Part shown: in pieces, positions 33,184 to 42,039 of the stretch
How positions within the stretch are numbered: the stretch's first letter is position 1
Layout of the letters: the number at the start of each line of letters is the position of its first letter
From: Methylobacterium sp. J-068
GTDB lineage: Bacteria; Pseudomonadota; Alphaproteobacteria; Rhizobiales; Beijerinckiaceae
Direction of reading: 5' to 3'
Assembly (NCBI RefSeq): GCF_022829445.1
Contig: NZ_JAKSXY010000020.1
Location: 1 to 44,356 of the forward strand
Length of the DNA: 44,356 nt
Notes under the pieces: generated by a model
Seen by the model: only the letters and a program-made list of their open reading frames with translations
What the model was told of the DNA's origin: nothing
The model's database searches: none
Made by a program: the position numbers and the translations under genes

Positions 33184-34028
33184 AGGCGCCCCCGCCGCCG
33201 AGCGACCTGCCGGTCCTGCTGCCGTTCCGGGTCTCGCGCACGCGGGCCCGGGTCACCCTCCGCCCGGCCCAGGCCTGGCTCCTCGGGGCGTGGCTCGCCG
33301 GCCTCGTCCTCGTGGTGCCGGCCTTTGCGCAAGGGGCGGAGGCGGTGCTGTCGCCGCTCCAGGTCATCCTGCGCTGGGCGCCGCTCCTGCTGACCGGCTT
33401 TGCCTTCAACGTCGCCATCTCCCTCGTTGCGATGCTCCTCGGCACCGTCGCGGGCCTCGGGTTGGGGCTCGGCTTGGTGAGCGAGGGGCCGATCCTGCGC
33501 CGGGTCGCCTGGGGCGTGACGCAGGTCTTCCGCAACGTGCCCTGGCTGGTGCTGCTGTTCTTCGTGATGTTCTTGGTGCCGTTTCAGGTGACGGTGTTCG
33601 GGCTGCGGGTGCCGCTGCCCGACTGGGTGAAGGCGACGGTGGGGTTCGCGCTACCGGTGATGGCCAACGTCGCCGAGATCGTGCGCGGCGCAGTGCGCTC
33701 GGTGCCGGCCACCCAGTGGGAGGCGGCCGAGTCCCTGGCCTTCACGCGACGCCAGACGCTGTTTCGCATCATCCTCCCCCAGTGCCTCAAGCGGATGCTG
33801 CCGCCGTGGATGAACGTCTACGCCCTGATCGCCATGGCCACCGTGCAGGCATCCATCGTCGGCGTCACCGAGATGCTGACGCTGACGGCACAAGTCCACG
33901 CGGCGGAAGGGGGGCGGCCCGAGCTGTTCGCGCCCCTCTACGGCTTCGCCCTGCTGTGCTTCTTCCTCTACTGCTACCCGATCGACCGTCTGACCGCACG
34001 CCTGGAACGGCGCTTCGAGACGGCCTGA
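33180..34028 (+). CDS. Polar amino acid ABC permease 2
   Basis: 282 residues, HisM/GlnP family. It has a longer N-terminal extension with its own hydrophobic helix (about 35-55, LLGAWLAGLVLVVPAFA) before the core. FRNVPWLVLLFFVMFLVPF and the EAA loop QWEAAESLAFTRRQTLFR identify it. It forms a hetero-dimer with the preceding permease. Confidence 0.92.
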   Translation: MKAPPPPSDLPVLLPFRVSRTRARVTLRPAQAWLLGAWLAGLVLVVPAFAQGAEAVLSPLQVILRWAPLLLTGFAFNVAISLVAMLLGTVAGLGLGLGLVSEGPILRRVAWGVTQVFRNVPWLVLLFFVMFLVPFQVTVFGLRVPLPDWVKATVGFALPVMANVAEIVRGAVRSVPATQWEAAESLAFTRRQTLFRIILPQCLKRMLPPWMNVYALIAMATVQASIVGVTEMLTLTAQVHAAEGGRPELFAPLYGFALLCFFLYCYPIDRLTARLERRFETA

Positions 34029-34056
34029 GGCCAGCGTTCCCAAGGGTGCGTCCCCG

Positions 34057-34809
34057 ATGCTGAAGGTTCCGTCCGGCGATGCGCCGATCGTGCAACTGCT
34101 CGACGTGCACAAGGCCTTCGGCCAGGCCGAGGTCCTCAAGGGCATCAGCTTCGACGTGCGCCGGGGCGAGGTCGTCTGCATCATCGGACCGTCGGGCTCG
34201 GGCAAGTCGACGCTGATCCGCTGCATCAACGCCCTCGTGCCGGTCACCTCCGGCACCATCCGGGTCGACGGGATCGAGGTGGCCGATCCGAAGCTCGACA
34301 AGCTCGCCCTGCGCCGCAAGGTTGGCATGGTGTTCCAGCAGTACAACCTGTTCCCGCACAAGACTGCGCTCCAGAACGTCATGATGGCGCCCGTCCATGT
34401 GCTCGGCCAGGACAAACGGGAGGTCGAGGTTCGGGCGCGCGCGCTCCTCGCCAAGGTCCGGCTCGCCGGCAAGGAGGGGGCTTATCCCGGCGAGATGTCG
34501 GGCGGGCAGCAGCAGCGCGTCGCCATCGCCCGCTCCCTCGCGATGCGGCCGGACGTGATGCTGTTCGACGAGGTGACCGCCGCCCTCGATCCCGAGACGG
34601 TCAAGGAGGTGCTGGTCACCATCCGCGACCTCGCCGAGGAGGGCATGACCTGCCTCCTCGTCACCCACGAGATGAATTTCGCCCGCGAGGTCGCCGACCA
34701 CGTCTACTTCACCGATCGCGGCGTCATCGTCGAGCACGGCCCCCCCGAAACTCTGTTCTCGTCCGCCGTCGATCCGCGCACGCGGCAGTTTCTATCTCAG
34801 GTTCTTTAG
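34057..34809 (+). CDS. Polar amino acid ABC ATPase
   Basis: 250 residues. Walker A is GPSGSGKST (Lys50), Q-loop GMVFQQYNLFPHKT, signature MSGGQQQRVAIARSLA and Walker B VMLFDEVTAALDPE, the wording typical of the PAAT family. It ends the four-gene importer; the stop is 28 bp after the permease 2 gene starts its spacer. It energises uptake by the preceding permeases. Confidence 0.93.
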   Translation: MLKVPSGDAPIVQLLDVHKAFGQAEVLKGISFDVRRGEVVCIIGPSGSGKSTLIRCINALVPVTSGTIRVDGIEVADPKLDKLALRRKVGMVFQQYNLFPHKTALQNVMMAPVHVLGQDKREVEVRARALLAKVRLAGKEGAYPGEMSGGQQQRVAIARSLAMRPDVMLFDEVTAALDPETVKEVLVTIRDLAEEGMTCLLVTHEMNFAREVADHVYFTDRGVIVEHGPPETLFSSAVDPRTRQFLSQVL

Positions 34810-34904
34810 GGGTCGATCGGAGTGTCGTCAGGCATGCTGCGGGCATCGCCCCCTTGCCCGTTAGGAAAATGACCGGCTGCTTACGACCGAGGCTGTGTCA
34901 GAAG

Positions 34905-35240
34905 TCCGGTCTGAGATAGACTTAAGGCCTCATCTGCGGAGGTCGGCATGGGTCGGTTCGTCGAGGGGCAGGACCGTCGGCAATCCTGGTTGCTGCCCAG
35001 TTCGCTGGACGACTATGTCACCGCGGACAATCCGGTTCGAGTGGTCGAGGCCTTCATCGACGACCTCGATCCGGGCACCCCGGGCTTCAACCGCTTCGAG
35101 CCCGCAGCGACGGGGCGGCCCGCGTATGATCCGGCCACGCTCCTGAAGCTCTACCTCTACGGCTATCTCAACCGGGTGCCGTCGAGCCGGCGGCTTGAGC
35201 GTGAGGCGCAGCGCAACATCGAGGTGATGTGGCTGACGTC
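34905..35240 (+). mobile_element. IS1182-family remnant
   Basis: The left end with GTGTCAGAAGTCCGGTCTGA (34893-34912) and the 5' part of the transposase remain. Similarity ends at about 35236, after EVMWL; the rest of the element is deleted. It borders the gal-type cluster on its left. Confidence 0.7.
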
Positions 35241-35298
35241 GTCAACGAGGGCCACGACCGAACCCAGCTCGTTTCGATGGGCAGTACGCCGTTCCTGA
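34948..35298 (+). pseudogene. IS1182-family transposase, 5' fragment
   Basis: 116 residues: FVEGQDRRQSWLLPSSLDDY, then YDPATLLKLYLYGYLNRVPS and LEREAQRNIEVMWL are the normal N-terminus of IS1182 transposases (about 450 residues). From residue 97 the sequence (TSSTRATTEPSSFRW) is unrelated and the frame soon stops. The DDE domain is missing, so it is inactive. Confidence 0.85.
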
Positions 35299-35454
35299 CG
35301 AAGGGCTTGAAAGACGTGAGAACCGAGATGAGCCTCGCGATTACCCGCTGACTGCCGTCCCTAACACAGTCGGGATTGAATTGTCCGAGCGCCCGAGCCA
35401 CCCTCGGCACGGGCGGGCGTTCTCCGGACACTCGGATGGGAGCCAGGCGCGGCC

Positions 35455-36351
35455 GTGGAGCGTATCGACTTTCTGGGGCTCCAGGCGTTCCTGAGCATCG
35501 CCAACTGGGGGAGCTTCAATCGTGCGGCTGCTAGCCTGAACCTGTCGCAGGCGGCGCTGAGCCATCGCCTGAAGAAGCTGGAGGACGAACTCGGGGTCAA
35601 GCTGGTCGCCCGGACGACGCGGCAGGTGACCCTGACGCCCGCCGGCGTGGAACTCTTGCCGAGCGCGCTACGAATCGTGGAGGAACTGTCCCGGCTATTT
35701 GGGACGTTGCGCAAGCAGGGGCGCGAGAACCAGGATGTCGTCCGGTTCGGCTGCCTGCCGACGATCGCCACCTACCACCTGCCGATCATCCTGCGGGGCT
35801 TCGGCACCTCCCACCCGGGCGTCCTGTTCCGTGTCATCGACCACTCGGCCACCGCCATCATCGAACGCGTCAGGGCCGGAGATGCCGAGTTCGGCATCAC
35901 CATCATGTCGGCCCAGCACTACGACCTCGACATCGCACCGATCCATCAGGAATCGTTCGTGCTGGTCTGCCCGGCCGACCACACGCTTGCCTGGGCGAAG
36001 GCGGTGACCTGGTCCGATTTGCAGGACGAGGTGATGATCAAGATCGGGGAGCAGACCGGCAATAACCTGCTCATCGCAGCCGGCCTGGGTGGTCGCTACG
36101 CGGACATGCGCTGGGTCTACGAGGTGCACCGCGTCGCCACGGCCATCGGAATGGTGTCGGGCGGGCTGGGTGTCACCGTCGTGCCGCGCCTTGCATTCCA
36201 GTCGGCGCAGGACGGTGGGATCGTCGCCGTCCCGGTTCGGGGACCGAGCATCTCGCGCACGATCGGGATCGTCACAAGGCGGGGCCACATGCTGTCGCCC
36301 CTCGCCGAGAGCCTGTCGCGGGCGATCCGGGACTATTTTGGCACCCTCTGA
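35455..36351 (+). CDS. galR: LysR-family regulator, GalR-like
   Basis: 298 residues. HTH region DFLGLQAFLSIANWGSFNRA, then LNLSQAALSHRLKKLEDELG; the effector domain includes VRFGCLPTIATYHLPIILRG. The whole sequence closely resembles the Pseudomonas putida gallate regulator GalR as I remember it. It is in the same direction as and just upstream of GalB- and GalC-like genes, with about 200 bp between. GTG 35455 is the start. It likely activates the downstream genes in response to a ring-cleavage or aromatic acid signal. Confidence 0.8.
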   Translation: MERIDFLGLQAFLSIANWGSFNRAAASLNLSQAALSHRLKKLEDELGVKLVARTTRQVTLTPAGVELLPSALRIVEELSRLFGTLRKQGRENQDVVRFGCLPTIATYHLPIILRGFGTSHPGVLFRVIDHSATAIIERVRAGDAEFGITIMSAQHYDLDIAPIHQESFVLVCPADHTLAWAKAVTWSDLQDEVMIKIGEQTGNNLLIAAGLGGRYADMRWVYEVHRVATAIGMVSGGLGVTVVPRLAFQSAQDGGIVAVPVRGPSISRTIGIVTRRGHMLSPLAESLSRAIRDYFGTL

Positions 36352-36558
36352 GCTTCCTCGGCAATCGAAGCATGTGCGGCTCGATGCGGTTCAACAGCCC
36401 TGAAGCCGCATGATCCCGGCCAAGCTCATTGTTCGATAGAATGCATGAAATGTAGTAATCTATTCATTTGTTTCATTTCGAGGATGCCGCTACCGATGAA
36501 TGCACAATAGTGCGTGTGCCCGAGGGCGTCGCCGCAATACTGGGAGGACAAGACGGAC

Positions 36559-37284
36559 ATGACAACGCAAGCGAAAGCTGGCCTCGTCGTGACGGCGCAC
36601 CCGGGCGATTTCGTCTGGCGCGCCGGCGGAGCCATCGCCCTGCATGCCGCCAAGGGCTACCGCATGAAGATCGTCTGCCTCTCCTACGGTGAGCGCGGCG
36701 AGAGCCAGTGGGCCTGGAAGAGGGCCGGCGTGCGCATCGAGGACGTCAAGGCGCAGCGCCGCGCCGAGGCCGAGGAAGCGGCCGGCATCCTCGGCGCCGA
36801 GATCGAGTTCCTCGACGTCGGCGATTATCCCTTGCGCGTCGGCGAGGCGGTTCTCGACCGTCTGGTCGACGTTTACCGCGAGACGAAGCCGTCCTTCGTG
36901 CTGACGCACGCGCTGGAGGATCCCTACAACTTCGACCATCCGGTCGCCGCGCACATCGCGCAGGAGGCCCGGGTGATCGCCCAGGCCGCAGGGCACAAGC
37001 CCGACCCGGACCGCAGCTACAGCGCGCCGCCGGTCTTCCTGTTCGAGCCGCACCAGCCGGAGCAGTGCAACTTCAAGCCCCAGGTCATCCTGAACATCGA
37101 CGCGGTCTGGCAGACCAAGTTCCGCGCCTTCCAGGTGCTCGCCGCCCAGAAGCACCTTTGGGAATACTACGATCGCGTCGCCCTCAACCGCGGCGTCCAG
37201 GGGGCCCGCAACTCCGGGACGGCGATGACCTATGGCGAGGCCTACCAGCGGCTGTTCCCGATGACCGTGGAGGAACTGGCATGA
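36559..37284 (+). CDS. galB: 4-Oxalomesaconate hydratase, GalB/LigJ-like (PIG-L fold)
   Basis: 241 residues, PIG-L-type zinc hydrolase fold. It begins [20 protein letters not shown] (His14 and Asp17, zinc-binding) and continues with [34 protein letters not shown] and [16 protein letters not shown], all strongly GalB-like. GalB adds water to 4-oxalomesaconate to give 4-carboxy-4-hydroxy-2-oxoadipate in the 4,5-cleavage pathway for gallate and protocatechuate. Its stop overlaps the aldolase start (ATGA). The start at 36559 is chosen by family; an in-frame ATG at 36514 is less likely. Confidence 0.85.
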   Translation: MTTQAKAGLVVTAHPGDFVWRAGGAIALHAAKGYRMKIVCLSYGERGESQWAWKRAGVRIEDVKAQRRAEAEEAAGILGAEIEFLDVGDYPLRVGEAVLDRLVDVYRETKPSFVLTHALEDPYNFDHPVAAHIAQEARVIAQAAGHKPDPDRSYSAPPVFLFEPHQPEQCNFKPQVILNIDAVWQTKFRAFQVLAAQKHLWEYYDRVALNRGVQGARNSGTAMTYGEAYQRLFPMTVEELA

Positions 37285-37970
37285 GGACCGTCGTCGTCCG
37301 CAACATCCCCAGGATCGCGCCCGAGGTGGCGGCGACCCTCGCCGGGCATGGCGTCTCCACTGTCCACGAGGCGCAAGGGCGCGTCGGCCTGCTCAAGTCC
37401 TACATGCGCCCGATCTGGCCCGGCGCGAGCGTGGCCGGCAGCGCCGTGACCGTCCTGGCGCAGCCGGGCGACAACTGGATGCTCCATGTCGCCATCGAGC
37501 AATGCCGCCCCGGCGACGTGCTGGTGGTGGCCTGCACCACGGACAACACCGACGGCATGTTCGGTGACCTTCTCGCGACATCCCTCAAGGCGCGTGGCGG
37601 CGTCGGCCTCGTCATCGATGCGGGCTGCCGCGATGTCCGCACCCTCAAGGAGATGGGCTTCCCGGTCTGGTCGCGGGCGATCTCGGCCAAGGGCACGGTG
37701 AAGGCGACGCTCGGCAGCGTGAACGTTCCCGTCGTCTGCGCCGGGGCCCTGATCCGACCGGGTGACGCTGTCGTGGCCGACGACGACGGCGTCGTGGCGG
37801 TACCCCACCGCGATGCCGTGGACGTGGCCGCCAAGGCGGATGCCCGCGCCGCCAACGAGATCGCCAAGCGCGACCGCCTGGCGTCCGGCGAGCTCGGGCT
37901 CGACCTCTACCGGATGCGCGAGACCCTGGCCGCAGCCGGGCTCGAATACCTCGACGAATTCCCGGACTGA
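37281..37970 (+). CDS. galC: 4-Carboxy-4-hydroxy-2-oxoadipate aldolase, GalC/LigK-like (RraA fold)
   Basis: 229 residues. [43 protein letters not shown] and [20 protein letters not shown] match class II pyruvate aldolases LigK/GalC, with the catalytic Arg117-Asp118. [20 protein letters not shown] and [12 protein letters not shown] at the end are also typical. It splits 4-carboxy-4-hydroxy-2-oxoadipate into pyruvate and oxaloacetate. It overlaps galB by 4 bp and is followed by a transporter. Confidence 0.88.
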   Translation: MRTVVVRNIPRIAPEVAATLAGHGVSTVHEAQGRVGLLKSYMRPIWPGASVAGSAVTVLAQPGDNWMLHVAIEQCRPGDVLVVACTTDNTDGMFGDLLATSLKARGGVGLVIDAGCRDVRTLKEMGFPVWSRAISAKGTVKATLGSVNVPVVCAGALIRPGDAVVADDDGVVAVPHRDAVDVAAKADARAANEIAKRDRLASGELGLDLYRMRETLAAAGLEYLDEFPD

Positions 37971-38084
37971 CATCGCCCGAGTTCTCGGTCGGCAAGCCAC
38001 CCGGAAAGAGGCGGCTCCGTCCGACACGTCCCGCCCGGCGGCCTCGCGCGGGCATGATCCCGCACGGCTGGAGGAAACGCTCCC

Positions 38085-39389
38085 ATGATGAAGCTCGGCT
38101 GGTACTCGAAACTCGACCAAACGGAACGGAGGACCTACTGGGCCTGCTTTGCCGGCTTCGGTCTCGACGCCATGGACACCACGATCTACGCCCTCGTCAT
38201 CCCGGCGCTGATCGCGACCCTCGGCCTGACCCAGGCCGAGGCCGGATACCTCGCCACCGCCTCCCTTGCCGGCGCCGCGGTCGGCGGATGGGCCGCCGGC
38301 ATCCTGGCGGACCGTCTCGGCCGGGTGCGGATCCTGCAGGTCACCATCCTCATGGTCGCCGGCTTCACCTGCCTGGCCGCGTTCATGAGCGATTTCTGGT
38401 CGCTCGCCGCCGTGCGCTTCCTCCAGGGCCTCGGCTATGGCGGTGAGGCTGCCGTCGGCGGGGTGCTGATCAGCGAGGTCATCCGCCCGGCGCTCCGCGG
38501 CCGGGTCGCGGCCTCGGTCCAGAGCAGTTACGCGGTCGGCTACGCGATCTCGGTGAGCCTCTTGCCCGTCATCGCCGCGTTGTTCTCGGAGGAGATGGGC
38601 TGGCGGGTGTTCTTCGCCATCGGCATCATCCCGGCCGGGCTCGTGTTCTTCATCCGCCGGCTTGTGCCGGAATCGGGCATCTACACCGAAGCTCGGACGG
38701 CGGAGCTCGCCGGCGTCGTCCCCCCACCGTTCTGGACCATCTTCACCGGCCCCTACCTTCGTCGCACGATCGCCGCCGCCATCATGTCGACCGGCATCTT
38801 CGGCGGCGCCTACGTCATGATCACCTGGCTGCCGAGCTACCTGCGGATCTCGCTCGGCCTGTCGATCAAGTCGAGCACGGGCTACCTCGCGATGAACATC
38901 CTGGGATCGCTCGTCGGGCCGTTGCTCTTCGGCTGGCTCTCGGACCGGATCGGCCGTCGCCCGGCCTTCATGACCTTCCTCGTCTTGCAATCGGGCAACG
39001 TCGCGATTCTCCTGCTCGCGCCGGTCGGCCTCGACACGACGATCGTCCTGAGCTTCTTCCTCGGCGCATTCCAGGGAGCCCTCGCCTCGGGCATGCTGCC
39101 GACCTTCGCGGAGTTGTTCCCGACGACGATCCGGGCGAGCGGCCAGGGCTTCTGCCTTGGTGGCGGGCGTGGGTTCGGCTCGGTGGTTCCCGCCACGGTG
39201 GGCATTCTGACAGCGACCGTGCCGCTCGGAACGGCGATGGGCATCTGCGCCCTCTGCGCATATGGCACGGCCTTCTGTGCGGCGCTGTTCCTGCCGGAGA
39301 CGGCAGGAGCCGACCTGCACGGCAAGGGGATCGACCAAGGTACGATGGCGGGCCGGGATGAAGGGGCGACAAGGATCGCCTCGGCGTAA
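38085..39389 (+). CDS. MFS transporter of the gal-like cluster
   Basis: 434 residues, 12 helices, major facilitator family. It begins CFAGFGLDAMDTTIYALVIP and has the loop motif GILADRLGRVRILQV between helices 2 and 3 and the repeat GWLSDRIGRRPAFM in the second half. FLQGLGYGGEAAVGGVLISE is the acid/sialate-type helix 4-5. A strong ribosome site (GGAGGAAA) precedes ATG 38085. Position matches the gallate transporter GalT in other clusters; substrate could be an aromatic or tricarboxylic acid. Confidence 0.88.
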   Translation: MMKLGWYSKLDQTERRTYWACFAGFGLDAMDTTIYALVIPALIATLGLTQAEAGYLATASLAGAAVGGWAAGILADRLGRVRILQVTILMVAGFTCLAAFMSDFWSLAAVRFLQGLGYGGEAAVGGVLISEVIRPALRGRVAASVQSSYAVGYAISVSLLPVIAALFSEEMGWRVFFAIGIIPAGLVFFIRRLVPESGIYTEARTAELAGVVPPPFWTIFTGPYLRRTIAAAIMSTGIFGGAYVMITWLPSYLRISLGLSIKSSTGYLAMNILGSLVGPLLFGWLSDRIGRRPAFMTFLVLQSGNVAILLLAPVGLDTTIVLSFFLGAFQGALASGMLPTFAELFPTTIRASGQGFCLGGGRGFGSVVPATVGILTATVPLGTAMGICALCAYGTAFCAALFLPETAGADLHGKGIDQGTMAGRDEGATRIASA

Positions 39390-39441
39390 GCTCGATCGCG
39401 ATGGATCACCGCTCGATGAGTCGCTCTAGGGGAGTTCGAAA

Positions 39442-40899
39442 ATGATGTGGGACGCATGGGGTGGCACCCCCCATCGCCGCCGGTTTCTGCAGGGGAGCGG
39501 CAGCCTGCTGGCTGCCTCCGCCCTGCCTGCCCACGCCGTTTCCACCGGGAGCGACGTCACCGGACGGCTCGCACGATACATGGTCGAGGCACGCGACAGG
39601 CCCCTGCCGCCCGAGGTCCTGCTGGCCTGCAAGCATCGCATCCTCGACACCTTCGGCGCCATGATCTCCGGCGCCCGGATGCGGCCGGGCGAGATGGCGA
39701 CGTCCTATGTCCGCAGCATCGGGGGCGTCGCCCAAGCCTCTGTCGTCGCGTCGGACCTGCGCACGACCGCGATCGACGCAGCGCTCGCCAACGCGATGTG
39801 TGCCCACGCCGACGAGACGGACGACTTCGAGCCCGTCACCAAGGCGCATCCGGGCTCGGCGACCGTGCCTGCGGCCTTCGCCATGTCCGAGAAGGAAGGC
39901 CGCTCCGGCGCCGAGATGATCCGCGCCGTCGCTCTCGGATACGACCTCTGCTGCCGCCTGCTGCTGGCGCTCGGGCCGGACCTCGTACGCGGCACGCATC
40001 GGAGCGCCGAGGGCACGAGCTCGACGTTCGGAGCGCTCGGTGCCGCCGCCGCGCTCGCGCGCCTCGACGAACGCGGCATGCGCTTCGCGCTGTCCTACGC
40101 CGCGCAGCAGGTCTCCGGCCTCTGGAGTTGGGTGAAGGACGAGGACCATATCGAGAAGGCGTTCGATTTTGCCGGCATGGGCGCGCGCAACGGCGTCACT
40201 GCGGTATCCATGGTCCAAGCCGGCCTGACAGGCGTCTCCGACGTGCTCGACGGCACGCATAACCTCTTCATCGCGCTGTCCACCGATCCGAAACCCGAGG
40301 CGATGCTGGATGGTCTCGGCAGCCGCTTCTTCGTGACGGAGACCGCCATCAAGACGTTCTCGGTGGGCTACCCGATCCAGTCGCCTCTCGACGCCGTGTT
40401 GACCCTACGCGGCCGGCATGACGTGCGCGCCGGGGATGTCCGGCAGGTGGTGGTGCATCTGCCGACCGATGCGGTCGGCATCGTCGGACACAGTGCCATG
40501 CCGGACGTGAACTGCCAGCACCTCGTCGCCCTGGCACTCGTGAGGGGGGCGGTCTCATTCGCCGACAGCCATGATCCGAGCCTGATGCAGGAGCCCACGA
40601 TCCGCGCCCTCCGCGAGAAGGTCGAGGTCGTCGGCGATCCGGCACTGATGACGCGGGATGCCCCGCGCAGCGCGCGGGTCGTGGTGACTCTGGTCGACGG
40701 TCGCAGGCTTGAGCACTTCACGAAGTTTCCCCCGGGAACGAAGGAGAACCCATTGAGCACGGAACGGGTCAACGCGAAGGTGCGCGACTTGGTCGTGCCG
40801 GTGCTCGGGGCGTCGCGGGCGGACGAACTCATCGCCCGCCTCAACGACCTCGAAAGCCTTCCGGATGTCCGTGCGCTACGACCGCTGATCGCGAGCTGA
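39442..40899 (+). CDS. MmgE/PrpD-family protein with Tat-like signal
   Basis: 485 residues. The family core begins at about residue 45 (LPPEVLLACKHRILDTFGAM) and includes NAMCAHADETDDFE and SEGTSSTFGALGAAAA-like stretches. MmgE/PrpD enzymes are cytoplasmic 2-methylcitrate or cis-aconitate-type dehydratases/isomerases. Here an N-terminal PHRRRFLQGSGSLLAASALP, then AHA, looks like a Tat or lipoprotein-like export signal, unusual for the family. It may replace the 4-oxalomesaconate tautomerase (GalD) missing from this cluster, a guess from context only. Confidence 0.8.
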   Translation: MMWDAWGGTPHRRRFLQGSGSLLAASALPAHAVSTGSDVTGRLARYMVEARDRPLPPEVLLACKHRILDTFGAMISGARMRPGEMATSYVRSIGGVAQASVVASDLRTTAIDAALANAMCAHADETDDFEPVTKAHPGSATVPAAFAMSEKEGRSGAEMIRAVALGYDLCCRLLLALGPDLVRGTHRSAEGTSSTFGALGAAAALARLDERGMRFALSYAAQQVSGLWSWVKDEDHIEKAFDFAGMGARNGVTAVSMVQAGLTGVSDVLDGTHNLFIALSTDPKPEAMLDGLGSRFFVTETAIKTFSVGYPIQSPLDAVLTLRGRHDVRAGDVRQVVVHLPTDAVGIVGHSAMPDVNCQHLVALALVRGAVSFADSHDPSLMQEPTIRALREKVEVVGDPALMTRDAPRSARVVVTLVDGRRLEHFTKFPPGTKENPLSTERVNAKVRDLVVPVLGASRADELIARLNDLESLPDVRALRPLIAS

Positions 40900-41009
40900 T
40901 GCACCCATTCGTTGGAAGCCTTACGGTTTGCGCGGCTCGATCTCGGCTGCCATTTGCGTCCTGCCATTGCAGATCATACTCGGACCCCGTGACGCGTCAG
41001 ACTGAGCGC

Positions 41010-41640
41010 AGACTCAGAGCGCCTAACAGAACGGCACGGAGCGAGGCTTTCCGCGTTGGTTTGGCATGGCCAGACCGCTTCTCCCCGATGATCTCTGGGC
41101 TGAGATCGCTCCGCTCTTGCCGCCACCTCGGCCCCGTCCGAAGGGCGGGCGTCGTCCGATCGAGAACCGGGCCGCACGGACGGGCATCCTGTTCGTGCTG
41201 CGCTCGGGCCTGCCGTGGGAGATGCTGCCGGCCGAGACGGGCTGCGGCTCCGGCATGAGTTGCTGGCGTCGGCTGCGGGATTGGCAAGCGGCGGGCGTGA
41301 GGCGCCGCCTGCATCACGTTTTGCTGGAGCGTCTGCACGCGACGGGTGAGATCGATTGGAGCCGGCCTCGCCTATGCCTGCCCGCAGAACCTCCGCCTCG
41401 CCGAGTACCGTCGGACGGGGCGGGAGAAAAATGACGCCCCGCCTTCCGAAGGCGCCCCCGTCACCCAGCCTGCCCGCCGTGCGGCAAGCCATCATCGGCC
41501 GGCTGTTCGCCAGCCTCGTCCCGCCCGTCCTGTGCCCCACGGCCGAAGGCGCTTCAGGCGGCGCTCTGATCCCAAAGGGCCCAGGCCGTGAACCCAGCGT
41601 CACCGCAAAGTGGGGAGGCACTCTGCGCTATCCGTACAGA
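41010..41640 (+). mobile_element. IS5-family remnant
   Basis: An IS5-type 5' end (GAGCGCCTAACAGAACGGCAC about 41016-41037) and N-terminal transposase are present. After about 41365 the frame departs from the family and only decayed sequence follows. It borders the gal-like cluster on its right. Confidence 0.65.
41066..41434 (+). pseudogene. IS5-family transposase, 5' fragment
   Basis: 122 residues: MARPLLPDDLWAEIAPLLPP, then RTGILFVLRSGLPWEMLPAE and CWRRLRDWQAAGV are the N-terminal domain of IS5 transposases (IS427 type). After GEIDWSRP the expected first catalytic Asp region (usually following ...WSRA) is replaced by an unrelated Pro/Arg-rich tail (LCLPAEPPPRRVPSD). No DDE residues remain. 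It is inactive by internal deletion or frameshift near 41365. Confidence 0.8.
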
Positions 41641-41649
41641 CCGGCGTGC

Positions 41650-42039
41650 CGCCTAAAGCACGCAGATTATTAATCAGCCTAAGACTAAGCCTTATTATGA
41701 ACAATCGCATTTTTATTAGGTGGCATGTGCAATGAGCATTAATAGATAATTAACTTTCTTAATATAGAATAAATTTTGAAGTATCATCGGCGCCGCAAGA
41801 AATTCGAGATGAAATACATATGTATTTCTTATTTGGCTAAATTATTGCCAATTCTACTTGACGAGCCGATGCTATAACGTCCAGGCCCTGCCCGAGGTCT
41901 GATCAATGTGCCGTGCCGAACCGCGCGAATAACGGGTAGCTGTATGAACCAAGCGTCCGAGCGTCTCCGGAGCGTGCCGATTCCCCATCGAGCCCTGCAC
42001 CTGACGCATCCCGCCGCCGGACCTTGCGGAGCAAGAACC
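41650..42039. other. AT-rich intergenic region upstream of large secreted protein gene
   Basis: About 390 bp without a gene. 41690-41870 is strongly AT-rich (TTAATAGATAATTAACTTTC and TTAATATAGAATAAATTTTG), in contrast to the GC-rich neighbours. It probably includes the promoter of the next gene; no exact -35/-10 pair was fixed. Confidence 0.55.

Noticed and set aside
41858..41880. TTGACG and TATAAC as a promoter for the surface protein
   Set aside because: The spacing is only about 9 bp, too short for a sigma-70-type promoter.
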